Positions 1 through 9,120 of a DNA stretch of 64,000 nucleotides are shown piece after piece. A program made the position numbers and the translations under genes. Origin of the DNA: CAYWRO01 sp964460345 (GTDB lineage: Bacteria > Planctomycetota > Phycisphaerae > Phycisphaerales > UBA1924); the NCBI GenBank assembly GCA_964460345.1, contig CAYWRO010000005.1:27939-91938 (forward strand). The letters are read 5' to 3'. Position 1 is the first letter of the stretch. Each line of letters starts with the position of its first letter. The notes under the pieces were generated by a model. It saw only the letters and a program-made list of their open reading frames with translations. It was not told the DNA's origin and ran no database searches.

Positions 1-1068
1 TCCTTCTTCCGGCGGTTCCGGTCCTCCGCGCCCGTTTGGACAGCGCTGACGCTCCTGATCGCGGGATGCGCCGGCGGCAGTTCAGGCCGAAGCACGACCG
101 AGGAGCCTCTGAGCTCTGAGCGCGAAACCGCCGCAGAATCCCCCCAATCAAGGGATCTCCGGGCAGCCCCACGACGACCTCTCGCGCTCGTCGACGGAAC
201 TCCCATTTCGACCACCGAGGCCGACGGCCGCCTGCGCGAGTTGGCCGGCGGCGTCATTCTCGAGGAACTCGCCCTTGAGATGCTCCTCGAGGGTGAACTC
301 CGCAGAGCCGGTCTCTCCGTCACCGAAGCGGACGTCCGCCGTGAGCAGGACCTGCTCGCCGCGACCATCAGCGAGGGCATCAGCGCGGCCGGAACGGACG
401 CCGCCCAGGCCGCAGACGCGGGAGCCGAGGCGATTCACGCCATCCGCCGGTCCCGCGGCCTGGGGCCTCTCCGCTTTGCCGGCCTCCTCCGACGCAACGC
501 CATGCTCCGCCGCCTCGTCGAAGAAGAAGCCGCGGCGAGCGTCACCGACGAGGACGTCGATCTGGCGATGACCATCCGCTACGGGCCGAAGGCGCGCGTC
601 CGCATCATCGTGACACCGACCCAGCGCGAGGCTTCCCGCCTGAAGCGTCAACTCGACGACAGCCCCGAGCGGTTCGCCGAACTGGCGATGCGGCACTCTG
701 TCGACGCCTCCGCCCCCCGCGGCGGCCTGCTCGCCCCCATCAGCAACGTCGACCCTGCCTATCCGCTGGCCATGCTCGAAGCTATTGACAAGCTCACCGC
801 CCGCGCTGAAGCACGCGAAGATGCCAACCCAGTCAGCGACGTCGTCTCGATCCCCGGCGGCTATGCCCTGCTCAAGCTCGAAGAGCAACTGCAAGGCCAC
901 GCACCGCCGGATGCCGCATCGGCCCGCGCGCAGATGCGTGAGGAGGTCGTGCTCGTCCGCGAGCGCTCCCTCATGGAAGCCCGCGCCGCTCGACTGCTGG
1001 AAGGCGCAGACATCACCGTCTTCGATCAGGCCATGCACTGGGCGTGGCAGGCCAGGACGGGCCAGTAA
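1..1068 (+). CDS. PpiC/SurA-like peptidyl-prolyl isomerase lipoprotein, 5' partial
   Basis: The frame is open from the first base of the window, so the true start lies upstream. The visible N-terminus is a hydrophobic stretch ending in the lipobox LIAGC (residues 20-24 of the visible part), so the mature protein should be a lipid-anchored exported protein. After a low-complexity linker comes an alpha-helical chaperone-like segment starting near VDGTPISTTEAD, then a parvulin-like region with VRIIVTPTQREASRLKRQL and ERFAELAMRHSVDASAPRGG, the usual beta-strand/helix and S.D.SA..GG signature of PpiC domains. The organisation (anchor, SurA-N-like helices, parvulin, C-terminal helix) is that of PrsA/SurA folding factors. 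The parvulin domain is compressed and isomerase activity is not assured. It ends 10 bases before the stop of the convergent gene. Confidence 0.72.
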   Translation, partial: SFFRRFRSSAPVWTALTLLIAGCAGGSSGRSTTEEPLSSERETAAESPQSRDLRAAPRRPLALVDGTPISTTEADGRLRELAGGVILEELALEMLLEGELRRAGLSVTEADVRREQDLLAATISEGISAAGTDAAQAADAGAEAIHAIRRSRGLGPLRFAGLLRRNAMLRRLVEEEAAASVTDEDVDLAMTIRYGPKARVRIIVTPTQREASRLKRQLDDSPERFAELAMRHSVDASAPRGGLLAPISNVDPAYPLAMLEAIDKLTARAEAREDANPVSDVVSIPGGYALLKLEEQLQGHAPPDAASARAQMREEVVLVRERSLMEARAARLLEGADITVFDQAMHWAWQARTGQ

Positions 1069-1077
1069 CACGCCGCG

Positions 1078-1989
1078 TCAACAGATCCACGCCAACACGG
1101 CGAGCAAACCCGCCAGCAACGGCAGCCGGGCATCGATCAGCGAACGCACAGACCACCGACGCGATGCTGCCGGAAGAGCAACCAGCAGGGCGGTAGAAGG
1201 CACGAGCGCTGCCCACGAGTACAGCGTCACACGCGCCGGCGGCGGCGACGAAAACGCAGCCCAGGCCGCCAGGCCTGCCCCCGCCGCGATGTTGGCCAGC
1301 ACAAACACCATCACAGTCACCTGCGCGCCCGCTGCGGCAGCAATCGTGCGGGTCCCAAAAGGCAGATCCGTGGCCACGTCATCCAGATCTGACAGGGCCG
1401 CATCGGCCGTGACGAGTACCGCCATGAAGGTGAACGCCGCGGCGAGGTCCGCGGCCATCGAGCGTGAGAGCCCTCCTGAGGCTCGGCCGGACTGCAACAC
1501 CAGAAGAGCCGTCACGAACGATGCAATGCCACCACCGACAGCCGCGTTCTTGAGCAGCAGAATGTCCTTGGCACGAGGCCGGCGCGCCGGGTCAGCCGAC
1601 CGATGGGCGTACGCAATGACCGCAACGTGCCCCAATGCGACGAGTACCGCGGCGGCCGGATGCACCAGGACCGCCAGCACCAGCGCAACGAGCGCCAACA
1701 CCGAGCCAAAGGCTCGCACGGTGCGGGCATGGGCGCACAGCCACTCAAACCGCTCCGGCGAAGCCGCAAGGTCTGCCCGATCAAAGAACCGATCCGCAAG
1801 CTTCACCCGGTCCAGAAGGTAGACGCTGGAACCCGTCGCCCAGGCGCACGCCAGCGAAACCGGACTGCACGCAGCGCCACTGATCTGCGCAGCCGACAGC
1901 AGGGCCCCCGCGGGGTAGAGCCCCGCAAACAGCGCAACATGGTTGAGGATCGCCAGCCTGCGGGTGATGGGCGGCGCACTGGACATCAC
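1078..1989 (-). CDS. UbiA-family prenyltransferase-like membrane protein
   Basis: A protein of 303 residues with about eight hydrophobic segments. Two polar motifs sit where UbiA enzymes have their Mg-diphosphate aspartate motifs: YLLDRVKLADRFFDRADL near residue 58, and DLDDVATDLPFGTRTIA near residue 200, whose D.DD...D pattern is close to the second family motif. UbiA enzymes attach a polyprenyl chain to an aromatic acceptor (menaquinone, ubiquinone, haem O). The first motif lacks the usual N..D spacing, so the substrate cannot be named. The stop of the response regulator gene overlaps this start by 4 bases on the same strand (ATGA), so the two are translationally coupled. Confidence 0.6.
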   Translation of the reverse strand: MMSSAPPITRRLAILNHVALFAGLYPAGALLSAAQISGAACSPVSLACAWATGSSVYLLDRVKLADRFFDRADLAASPERFEWLCAHARTVRAFGSVLALVALVLAVLVHPAAAVLVALGHVAVIAYAHRSADPARRPRAKDILLLKNAAVGGGIASFVTALLVLQSGRASGGLSRSMAADLAAAFTFMAVLVTADAALSDLDDVATDLPFGTRTIAAAAGAQVTVMVFVLANIAAGAGLAAWAAFSSPPPARVTLYSWAALVPSTALLVALPAASRRWSVRSLIDARLPLLAGLLAVLAWIC

Positions 1990-2576
1990 TTCGGCGGCGC
2001 ACTCCGCCCCCGCTCGGCCCGCGCCTCCCGGACCTGCTCCAGCGTCTGCTCCAGTTGTCGCTTGAGCATGCGAACCCGAAGCAGCGAACGCACCCGCGTC
2101 AGCAGTTCCAGCTTGTTGACAGGCTTGGTCAGGAAGTCATCCGCCCCCGCCTCCACCGCCCGCTCCACATCCCCCACTTCGTTGAGCGCCGTGACCATCA
2201 CAATCGGAATGTCGCGCGTCTCCGGGTTCGCCTTCAGCCGCTCACAGACCTGAAACCCGCTCATCCGCGGCATCATGACATCCAGCAGGATGATGTCCGG
2301 CTGCGCCCCCGCACCGACTGAAGCGGTGCCGGTCTCGCCCCCCCCACCGCCACCCTGCGGCCTGCTCCCCCCGCGGGCGACCAGCTCCAGCGCCTGGACG
2401 CCGTCCGAGGCCGTCAGCACCGCGCAACCCAGGTCCTCCACGTACGCCTGAAGCAGTTCCAGATTCTGGAGGTTATCGTCGACGATCATCACCGTCGCCG
2501 AAGCAAGGTCCAGTTCGTCGAACGCTGGAGCCGGGGCAGGATTCGGGTTGTCGGTCTCAGGGGGGGTCGGCGGCAC
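1986..2576 (-). CDS. Response regulator with a single receiver domain and coiled-coil tail
   Basis: The receiver fold is clear: VMIVDDN at the start of the domain, phosphoacceptor D99 in DIILLDVMMP, the conserved T in VMVTALN and K151 in LTKPVN. No DNA-binding or enzymatic output domain follows. The tail (RMLKRQLEQTLEQV) looks like a short coiled coil. I chose the GTG at 2576, preceded on its strand by GGAG five bases upstream, because the longer upstream reading is low-complexity and not domain-like. A glycine run (six G) sits in the loop before the phosphoacceptor strand, encoded by a C/G homopolymer tract at about 2337-2385. The 3' end overlaps the UbiA-like gene by 4 bases. Confidence 0.85.
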   Translation of the reverse strand: MPPTPPETDNPNPAPAPAFDELDLASATVMIVDDNLQNLELLQAYVEDLGCAVLTASDGVQALELVARGGSRPQGGGGGGETGTASVGAGAQPDIILLDVMMPRMSGFQVCERLKANPETRDIPIVMVTALNEVGDVERAVEAGADDFLTKPVNKLELLTRVRSLLRVRMLKRQLEQTLEQVREARAERGRSAPPK

Positions 2577-2708
2577 GATGACTCCGATTTTGTTGTGCCC
2601 GGACGGGGCGTGCGGACGCGGCACCCTATGGTACAGCCTTGATCGGGTGCGGGCCGTCGGGGCGCCACACGCCGCGGCGGAGCACGCATCGCAACTGGAG
2701 AGGGTCGA

Positions 2709-3275
2709 ATGAGTTCGGACGGGCGTCCTTCGGCGGGTGAGACAACAGAGTGCAGCATGGGACAGCCGGCCAGGGCTGCGCCAAACGCCTGGACGGACAA
2801 GTTCACACCGCCCACCATCGAGGGCCTGCTTGCCGATCTTGGTGACCACCGCAGCACCGTCGATGAAGCGCGTGCCCTGCTCCTCAATGACAGTCAGGTA
2901 CGCGAGGACGTGTCGTGGGAAGGCGTCGCGTGGCGCTGGTCCGCCGTGTACACCCGCGAGGGGGACGCCACACGCGCATGGGCCTACCTCGTTCCCGATC
3001 CCGATTGCCCTCGGATTTGCGTCCCGCTGCCCAGCCCTGCCGTCCAGCAGATCCGCCAGCGGCGTGTGAAGAAGGGCGTGCGTGACGCCATCGCCCAGGC
3101 GCCGACAATCGACGGCGTTGCCTGGGTCACGCTCGCACTCGCTGCGGTTTCAAGGCCCGGAAGCGGCCTGTCGGCGGCAAGCCTGGAAGAAGTCGCGGAA
3201 CTCCTGCGCGTCAAACGCGATGCACTGGACCCGAATTCTGGCGACCACCCGCCGAGCCAACCGAATCACGCCTGA
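2709..3275 (+). CDS. Hypothetical protein
   Basis: I do not recognise this 188-residue protein. The start has GGAGAGGG just upstream. It looks soluble, with no signal peptide or membrane segment. The middle part alternates hydrophobic strands (VAWRWSAVYTREGD, RAWAYLVPDPDCPRICVPLP), followed by helices and a disordered tail (GDHPPSQPNHA). The W..Y....W.YL.P pattern vaguely recalls the DUF3788/DUF1801 group, but this is a weak resemblance only. It lies divergent from the response regulator, 132 bases apart, and 44 bases upstream of dacB on the same strand, so co-transcription with dacB is possible. Confidence 0.6.
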   Translation: MSSDGRPSAGETTECSMGQPARAAPNAWTDKFTPPTIEGLLADLGDHRSTVDEARALLLNDSQVREDVSWEGVAWRWSAVYTREGDATRAWAYLVPDPDCPRICVPLPSPAVQQIRQRRVKKGVRDAIAQAPTIDGVAWVTLALAAVSRPGSGLSAASLEEVAELLRVKRDALDPNSGDHPPSQPNHA

Positions 3276-3319
3276 ACCGCCATGCGCCGGCGGCCAGCAG
3301 CCAAGGAGAGGTACTTTTC

Positions 3320-4879
3320 ATGGGCATGACGATGCGGTGTGGATGGCTGACCCTGTTGACAACCGTCGCGGCGGCGGCAGTCCTGGTAGCAGCGGCGCCC
3401 GTCGCGGCCAGGCCGGACCTCCAGGCCGACATCGAACTCCTCGCCGCACCGCCTCACTCCGGCGGCGACTTCCGCCTTGGCGTGAGCATCGTGGACCTGA
3501 AGACCGACAAGGTTCTCGCGGCGATCAAGCCCGACGACGCCTTCATCCCCGCCTCCAACCAGAAGCTGCTGACAAGCGGAACGGCCCTGGCGGTCCTCGG
3601 CCCCGACTACGAGTTCCGCACTGATTTCATCATCGCCCCCGAGGGCCTCCTCATCATCAAGGGATGTGGCGACCCCGCCCTGGCCGACCCCGAACTGCTC
3701 GACGACATGCGCATGAGCCCTGCCGCGTTCGTCGACTCCATCGCCACCGCCATCGCCGGCGCCCGCGGCGACGACGTCATCAGCCAGGTCATCGTGGATG
3801 ACCGCGTCTTTGATCGCGAATACGTCCACGCCACGTGGCCCACCAACCAGTTGAACCGCTGGTACTGCGCGGAGGTCAGCGGCCTGAACTTCCACTGCAA
3901 CGTCCTGCGCGTCTACGCCTCTCCCGGTAGTCGCGAAGGGGAAAAGGGGATCGTCAAGACCGACCCCGTCGTGCCCTGGGCGAAGATCAACGACTCGCGC
4001 CTGGTTACCGTGACCGGTCGCAACGCGAGCACCGGCGTCGGCGCAGACCGCGCCCAGGGCACCAACAACATCAGCGTGTACGGAACCGTCAAGCAGGCGC
4101 TGGTCGAGCCGATCGAAGTAACCGTCCACGAAGGCTCGCTCATCTTCGCGCGCCTGCTCGGTGAACGACTGAAAGAACTCGGCGCGGCGCGGCCCGCGGC
4201 CGACGGCGTCATCGCCGTTCGGCTGGCCACGCCCGATGAGCAGTTCCCCGCCGGGCGCATCGCCGCCACCGTGCGAACGCCGCTGCCCACCGTCCTGGAA
4301 CGCTGCAACACCGACTCGCACAATCTCTACGCCGAGGCCCTGATCAAGGCCGCTGGCCACGCCGCCACCGGACAGCCCGGCTCGTGGCTCAACGGCGCTG
4401 CGGTCGTCCGCATGCAGATCCAGGACCGCCTCGGCGGCGCTGAGGCGATGAACGTCACCATTACCGACGGTTCCGGCATGAGCCGCAACAACCGCATCAC
4501 CCCCGCCTTCATGACCAGGTGGCTCGCCTCGATCGCCGACGATGACCGCATCGGAGCATCCCTGATCGACTCGCTGGCCATCCCCGCCGCCCGCACCGGA
4601 ACGCTCCGCAGCCGCTTTCAGCAGGCCACCCTTGCCAACAAGGTCCGCGCCAAGAGCGGATATCTCAACGGCGTCCGCACCCTCTCGGGTTACGTCATCC
4701 ACGAAGCCACCGGGCGCACCGTCGCCTTCAGCATCCTGGTGAACGACATCGGCCCCAAGGCGCGCCACGACAAGATCAAGAAAATGCAGGAAGACATCGT
4801 CGAGGCGGTCGACGACTGGCTCTCTGATGAAGTCCTCAGCGACCCGACGGCCCGCCCCATGGAAGCGATCGGCGGCTGA
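3320..4879 (+). CDS. dacB: D-alanyl-D-alanine carboxypeptidase/endopeptidase, PBP4 type (peptidase S13)
   Basis: A protein of 519 residues with an N-terminal signal peptide (hydrophobic run TLLTTVAAAAVLVAAAPVAA) and all three serine-penicillin-binding motifs. The SxxK motif S79-N-Q-K82 lies in PASNQKLLTSG, the SxN motif S333-H-N335 in TDSHNLYAEALIK, and the KTG-equivalent is K445-S-G. The long insertion between the first two motifs is the diagnostic domain II/III insertion of the S13 family. It should trim or cross-bridge-cleave peptidoglycan in the periplasm. AAGGAG lies 12 bases before the ATG. The presence of a PBP4 argues that this lineage makes peptidoglycan. The neighbour downstream is a small membrane protein 48 bases away. 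Confidence 0.92.
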   Translation: MGMTMRCGWLTLLTTVAAAAVLVAAAPVAARPDLQADIELLAAPPHSGGDFRLGVSIVDLKTDKVLAAIKPDDAFIPASNQKLLTSGTALAVLGPDYEFRTDFIIAPEGLLIIKGCGDPALADPELLDDMRMSPAAFVDSIATAIAGARGDDVISQVIVDDRVFDREYVHATWPTNQLNRWYCAEVSGLNFHCNVLRVYASPGSREGEKGIVKTDPVVPWAKINDSRLVTVTGRNASTGVGADRAQGTNNISVYGTVKQALVEPIEVTVHEGSLIFARLLGERLKELGAARPAADGVIAVRLATPDEQFPAGRIAATVRTPLPTVLERCNTDSHNLYAEALIKAAGHAATGQPGSWLNGAAVVRMQIQDRLGGAEAMNVTITDGSGMSRNNRITPAFMTRWLASIADDDRIGASLIDSLAIPAARTGTLRSRFQQATLANKVRAKSGYLNGVRTLSGYVIHEATGRTVAFSILVNDIGPKARHDKIKKMQEDIVEAVDDWLSDEVLSDPTARPMEAIGG

Positions 4880-4927
4880 CGCAGGCATCGCAGCCGCAAG
4901 ATCGGTGAACCAGCAGCGGAATCCCAC

Positions 4928-5203
4928 ATGCGACGTGCAATGATCGTTGATGCCCTCGCATTGCTCACGCTCGCAACGCTTCCCCTGGCCGTCTGGCGAC
5001 TCTGGTGGCTGGGGGCCTTCACCGAATCCAACGATGAGTTGACGCCGAGCGCGGCCGAGACGGTCTCATCGCTCTCGCACGCAGCGTGCCTCGCGGTCTA
5101 CGCCGCCATGGCTGTGGTGCTTGTGCTCTGGATCACCGCTCGATGGCTGATCCACGCGGCGGCTACGACACCCCGCTCGTCCGTCGATTCACCCGTCGGC
5201 TGA
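4928..5203 (+). CDS. Small two-helix membrane protein, hypothetical
   Basis: A protein of 91 residues with two predicted transmembrane helices (LALLTLATLPLAVWRLWWLG and CLAVYAAMAVVLVLWITARWLI) joined by an acidic loop. No family recognised. It follows dacB on the same strand by 48 bases and could be its operon partner. The 3' end overlaps the convergent UbiD-family gene by 15 bases. No strong ribosome-binding site is visible, so the gene is likely but not certain. Confidence 0.5.
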   Translation: MRRAMIVDALALLTLATLPLAVWRLWWLGAFTESNDELTPSAAETVSSLSHAACLAVYAAMAVVLVLWITARWLIHAAATTPRSSVDSPVG

Positions 5204-7324
5204 CACCCGCGCCAGAATCCCCCTCACCCGCTCGACCGTCCGCGCATCCATCCGGATCAACGGCGGCCACGGCCGCACAGGGCGATCGGGCCGCGACGCC
5301 GCGGGCTGCTTCGAGGTCGCGTCAAAGGCGATCGAGCCTCCGCTGCGCAGCGAATCCGCCCCGGGATCCGCGTTGGCGCAGTAATGAAACATCGCTTCAT
5401 CCAGGTTGTGGACGTCCACCGTGTGATCCACGGCGATGATGCAGGGCGGCGCGGGGTCCAACGCCTCCACAGCCCGGGCCAGCAAACCCGCAACGGGCTC
5501 TCCCAGCTCGCCCGTCTCAACGCCGAGAAACAACCAGCCATCGGCGTGAAGCGCTGCCTCGGCCACGCCCGGCAGCCCTCTCGCCGCGGCGATAAGCCGC
5601 GCCGCATCCTCATCGCTCACCGGCGGCCGCGGCGGCGCCACGGCCACGTCCCCCCACTGCTCCCCCTCAATCCGGCGCGTGCAGTCGAAGCCGATCTTCG
5701 TCCCCGCCCCCAGGTGCGGCGCAGCGTGGTCCAGAATGTCCAGCGGTCCACGCGTCAGCTCGAGATCTGAGGCAAGCGCCGGGCCCGGCCTGCAGTTCGC
5801 CGCGGCGGCGCGCAGCACGGCCTCCGTGTCATGCACATCCACATCGTCGTCGACGACAAAGATGTTCTTCGTCCAGCTCATCTGCCCCGCGCCCCAGATC
5901 GCGTGCATGATCCGCCGCGCGTGCAGCGGGTACTGCTTGCGGATCTTCACGAACGCACAGTTGTGAAACGCGCCGAACAGCGGCAGGTCGTAATCCTCAA
6001 TGTCCGGCACGATCGTCCGCAGCAGCGGCAGGAAGATCCGTTCCGTCGCCTTCCCCAGGAAGTAATCCTCCTGCGGCGGCAGTCCCACAATCGTCGTCGG
6101 ATACACCGGGTCGCGCCGATGCGTAATCGCCGTCACCTCCAGGACCGGATACCGGTCCGGCATCGAGTAGAACCCCGTGTGATCCCCGAAAGGCCCTTCA
6201 AATACAGCGCCCGGCCCCAGCGCTGGTGGCTCGGCTCTCCGAGCCGAGTCCTCCCCCGCGCCATCCCGGCCCGGAGTGCCGTGCCACGTCCTCGGATCCC
6301 ACCCCGGATACCCCGCCTCCGTCGACACAAACCCCTCGATCACGATCTCCGCATTCGCCGGCACCCACAGCGGCACCGTCCGCGCCTTCACCAGTTCAAT
6401 CCCGCGCCCGTGCAGGAACCCCGCCATCAGCAACTCGCTGATCCCCGGCGGCAACGGCGCCGTCGCGGCATACGGCAGCACGCTCTCACCCCCGAGCGCG
6501 ATCGCCACAGGCATCGGCTCGCCGAGCCGCTTCCACGACCGCCAGTGCGCTGCGCCGTCGTGGTGCATGTGCCAGTGCATCGCCATGTGCCGCTTGCCGA
6601 GCAGTTGCAGGCGATACATCCCGATGTTGTGGCTCGCCGGCTTCGCCTCGCCCCGATCATCCGCGTGAATCGTGTGGATCCCCCCCAGCGTGATGTACCG
6701 CCCGCGAAAGCGTTCATCCCACGCCGCCCCACCTTCCACACCCGGCACGCCGTCATTGATGCCCGGCGGATACCCCACCGACTCAAAATCGCCATCCAGT
6801 GGCCAGCAGCGCAGCAACGGCCACCGCGTCAGATCCACGCGCTCCCCCTCCAGCACCACCTCCTGGCACACGCCCGTGCGAACCCGCTTCGGCGGAATCC
6901 GCAGCAGCGGCGCAAACCGCTTCGCCTTCGCCACCGCATCCGCCAGGGACCGCGGCGGCTCCGGCTTCACCAGTTCCGCGATCCGGGCCGCGATCGCCTC
7001 AAACCCCGAGTTCTCACTCGCCGGCGCGGCAAACCGCTCGCACCCCAGCGCCATCTCCATCCTGCGGTACGACCCGTACGCGTTGATGAGCACCGGAACA
7101 TCCGAACCCTCGACGTTCGTGAACAGCAGCGCCGGCCCGCCGCGGTCCCAGAAACGCGGATCGTTCCGCTGCGCCGCCCGGCTCGGCGCGCCCGGCGCAC
7201 GCGACTTGCTCACACGGTCCGCAACCGCGGCGATCTCGAGCACGGGCGAAACACGATCCGCGATCGTGCGAAGCTCACCCGCACGATCCAGCGCTGCAAC
7301 AAAGTCCTGTGTGGTCGGATACAT
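5189..7324 (-). CDS. UbiD-family decarboxylase
   Basis: A protein of 711 residues, longer than E. coli UbiD (about 500). Family hallmarks are visible: the N-terminal region with a VLEIAAVADRVSK segment, MHWHMHHDGAAHW, the prenyl-FMN/metal-site region AVFEGPFGDHTGFYS with the conserved E and D, then IVDY-type strands and HARRIMHAIWGAGQMSWTKN. The C-terminal extension of about 200 residues carries a TKIGFDCTRR segment typical of the long menaquinone-type UbiD homologues. The family decarboxylates aromatic or alpha,beta-unsaturated acids with prenylated FMN. A role in (futalosine-pathway) menaquinone synthesis is plausible but inferred. The gene is divergent from the methyltransferase, 16 bases apart, and overlaps the small membrane protein gene tail to tail. 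Confidence 0.9.
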   Translation of the reverse strand: MYPTTQDFVAALDRAGELRTIADRVSPVLEIAAVADRVSKSRAPGAPSRAAQRNDPRFWDRGGPALLFTNVEGSDVPVLINAYGSYRRMEMALGCERFAAPASENSGFEAIAARIAELVKPEPPRSLADAVAKAKRFAPLLRIPPKRVRTGVCQEVVLEGERVDLTRWPLLRCWPLDGDFESVGYPPGINDGVPGVEGGAAWDERFRGRYITLGGIHTIHADDRGEAKPASHNIGMYRLQLLGKRHMAMHWHMHHDGAAHWRSWKRLGEPMPVAIALGGESVLPYAATAPLPPGISELLMAGFLHGRGIELVKARTVPLWVPANAEIVIEGFVSTEAGYPGWDPRTWHGTPGRDGAGEDSARRAEPPALGPGAVFEGPFGDHTGFYSMPDRYPVLEVTAITHRRDPVYPTTIVGLPPQEDYFLGKATERIFLPLLRTIVPDIEDYDLPLFGAFHNCAFVKIRKQYPLHARRIMHAIWGAGQMSWTKNIFVVDDDVDVHDTEAVLRAAAANCRPGPALASDLELTRGPLDILDHAAPHLGAGTKIGFDCTRRIEGEQWGDVAVAPPRPPVSDEDAARLIAAARGLPGVAEAALHADGWLFLGVETGELGEPVAGLLARAVEALDPAPPCIIAVDHTVDVHNLDEAMFHYCANADPGADSLRSGGSIAFDATSKQPAASRPDRPVRPWPPLIRMDARTVERVRGILARVSADG

Positions 7325-7340
7325 TTGTGGGCAAGAGCGT

Positions 7341-8015
7341 ATGGCCCCAACCGTCTCGCAACCCGGAGAAGCGCCGAAGAAGCGGGCAAAGGACTTTGCC
7401 GAGGTGCGCGACTGGCCCGGCTACTTTGCCGTCATGGTCGGCACGCCGGCCCGCGAAACGCTCCTGAAAGCCCTGGAGGCCTTCGACGCGGATTCGCCCC
7501 CGCAACCCACCTCCATGCCCAGCACCCCGTTTGCGATCGACCTCGGCTGCGGCGAGGGACGCGACACCCTCGAACTCCTCCGCCGCGGCTGGCGCGTCCT
7601 CGCCATCGACGGGCACCCGCAGGCCTTCGACCACCTCCTGCCGCGGGTCGCTCCGGAATGCCAGGACCGTCTTGAAACCCGCCTCAGCGACTTCCGGACC
7701 GTCGACCTGCCGCGTTGCGATCTGCTGAACTGCTCCTTTTCGCTTCCGTTCTGCGACCCGCAGGACTTCCCCGATTTATGGGGGAAGATCATTCGGGCGA
7801 TCCGTCCCGGCGGGCGCTTCGCCGGACAGCTCTTCGGGGACCGCGACGACTGGGCCGCCCTGCCGGGCCGCACGCACCACACCCGCGCCGAAGTCGAGCG
7901 ACTGCTCGCCGAATTTGAAACAGAGATGCTCCACGAAGACGAGAAACAGGAAGATCCGGACGTCAGCAATCCGAAACACTGGCACGTCTTCCACATCGTG
8001 GCGCGAAAGCGGTAA
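7341..8015 (+). CDS. Class I SAM-dependent methyltransferase
   Basis: A protein of 224 residues. Motif I is AIDLGCGEGRDTLELL (about residues 62-77), followed by the acidic end of strand 2 (VLAIDGHPQAFDHLL), a post-motif aspartate in LLNCSFSLPFCDP and motif III RPGGRFAGQLFG, which together make a Rossmann methyltransferase of the TehB/tellurite-resistance-like size class. The substrate is unknown. The ATG at 7341 was chosen over a longer upstream reading that runs through the UbiD gene on the other strand. It is followed 25 bases later by the ABC exporter genes. Confidence 0.85.
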   Translation: MAPTVSQPGEAPKKRAKDFAEVRDWPGYFAVMVGTPARETLLKALEAFDADSPPQPTSMPSTPFAIDLGCGEGRDTLELLRRGWRVLAIDGHPQAFDHLLPRVAPECQDRLETRLSDFRTVDLPRCDLLNCSFSLPFCDPQDFPDLWGKIIRAIRPGGRFAGQLFGDRDDWAALPGRTHHTRAEVERLLAEFETEMLHEDEKQEDPDVSNPKHWHVFHIVARKR

Positions 8016-8040
8016 GGCCCGCCCGCCAAACAGGACTGCG

Positions 8041-9120
8041 ATGAGTGATGCTGTAATCGACATCCAGAGCGTCGAGAAAACCTACCGCGGCAAGGTCCAA
8101 GCCCTCCGCGACGTCGCCATGCACGTGCACCGCGGCCAGATCTTCGGCCTCCTCGGCCCCAACGGCGCAGGCAAGAGCACGCTCGTCAAGATCCTCATGA
8201 CCGTGGTCCGCCCCACCGCCTGCCGGGGCACGCTCCTCGGCGCCCCGATCGGCGAGAAGGGCACGCTCGCCCGGGTCGGCTACCTCCCGGAGCACCACCG
8301 CTTCCCGGACTACCTGACCGCCGCGCAGGTGCTGGACTACTTCGGCGCGCTCGCCGGCGTGCCGCGCCGCGCCCGCCGCACTCGCTCGGATGAACTGCTC
8401 GAGCTCGTCGGCATGAGCGAGTGGCGGAGGAAGAAGGTCAAGACCTTCTCGAAGGGCATGCGCCAGCGCCTCGGCATCGCCAACGCCCTCGTCAACGACC
8501 CCGAACTTGTCCTGCTCGACGAACCCACCGACGGCGTCGACCCCGTCGGCCGCCGCGACATCCGCAACATGCTCACGCGGCTTCGCGACGAGGGCCGCAC
8601 CGTTTTGCTCAACTCTCACCTGCTCAGTGAACTGGAGATGGTCTGCGACCGCGTCGCCATCCTCGTCAAGGGTCAAGTCAGCAGCCAGGGCACCATTGAT
8701 GAACTGACCGTCGACAGCCGCCGCTATGAAGTCGACGTCGACCGCACGGAGCAGGACGCCGCGGAGCGGGCCCGCCAGGCGATCACTTCAATCCTGAGTA
8801 CCGCGGCGACGCCTCCCGCCACAGCCACCGGCGGCGCGATCTGGCTCGGCGTCCTTGATGGAACCGTGCATGTCGAAGTGGCCGACTCGACGCTGCGAAT
8901 CTTCTCGGAGGAGCCTCGCCACGTTCAGCCGGTCATCGACGCCCTGCGACGCGCCAACGTCACCATCCGGGCCGTGCGCCCTGTCCGGCCTTCGCTCGAG
9001 GATCTGTTCATGACGGCCGTCACCGACCCCACCACCGGCAAGGCGCTTACGCCGGGCGCGGATCGCGCCCCCAGGCAAAGCCCTGCCGCACAGCTGGGCG
9101 AGAATGGAGGGGGTCACTGA
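8041..9120 (+). CDS. ABC transporter ATP-binding protein (ABC-2 type exporter)
   Basis: A protein of 359 residues with a complete nucleotide-binding domain: Walker A GPNGAGKST at about residues 39-47, signature FSKGMRQRLGIA, Walker B LVLLDEPTDGVDP and switch histidine in LLNSHLLSE. The C-terminal 130 residues after the NBD form the regulatory extension seen in drug, lantibiotic and gliding-type exporters (DrrA/CcmA class). The stop overlaps the start of the permease gene (TGATG at 9118-9122), so the two form a translationally coupled transporter. Substrate unknown. Start at the ATG giving MSDAVIDIQSVEKTY, which matches the normal NBD start. Confidence 0.92.
   Translation: MSDAVIDIQSVEKTYRGKVQALRDVAMHVHRGQIFGLLGPNGAGKSTLVKILMTVVRPTACRGTLLGAPIGEKGTLARVGYLPEHHRFPDYLTAAQVLDYFGALAGVPRRARRTRSDELLELVGMSEWRRKKVKTFSKGMRQRLGIANALVNDPELVLLDEPTDGVDPVGRRDIRNMLTRLRDEGRTVLLNSHLLSELEMVCDRVAILVKGQVSSQGTIDELTVDSRRYEVDVDRTEQDAAERARQAITSILSTAATPPATATGGAIWLGVLDGTVHVEVADSTLRIFSEEPRHVQPVIDALRRANVTIRAVRPVRPSLEDLFMTAVTDPTTGKALTPGADRAPRQSPAAQLGENGGGH

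Noticed and set aside
5831..7675. A 614-codon plus-strand frame rich in R, H and P
   Set aside because: Antisense to the UbiD-family gene; no recognisable fold.
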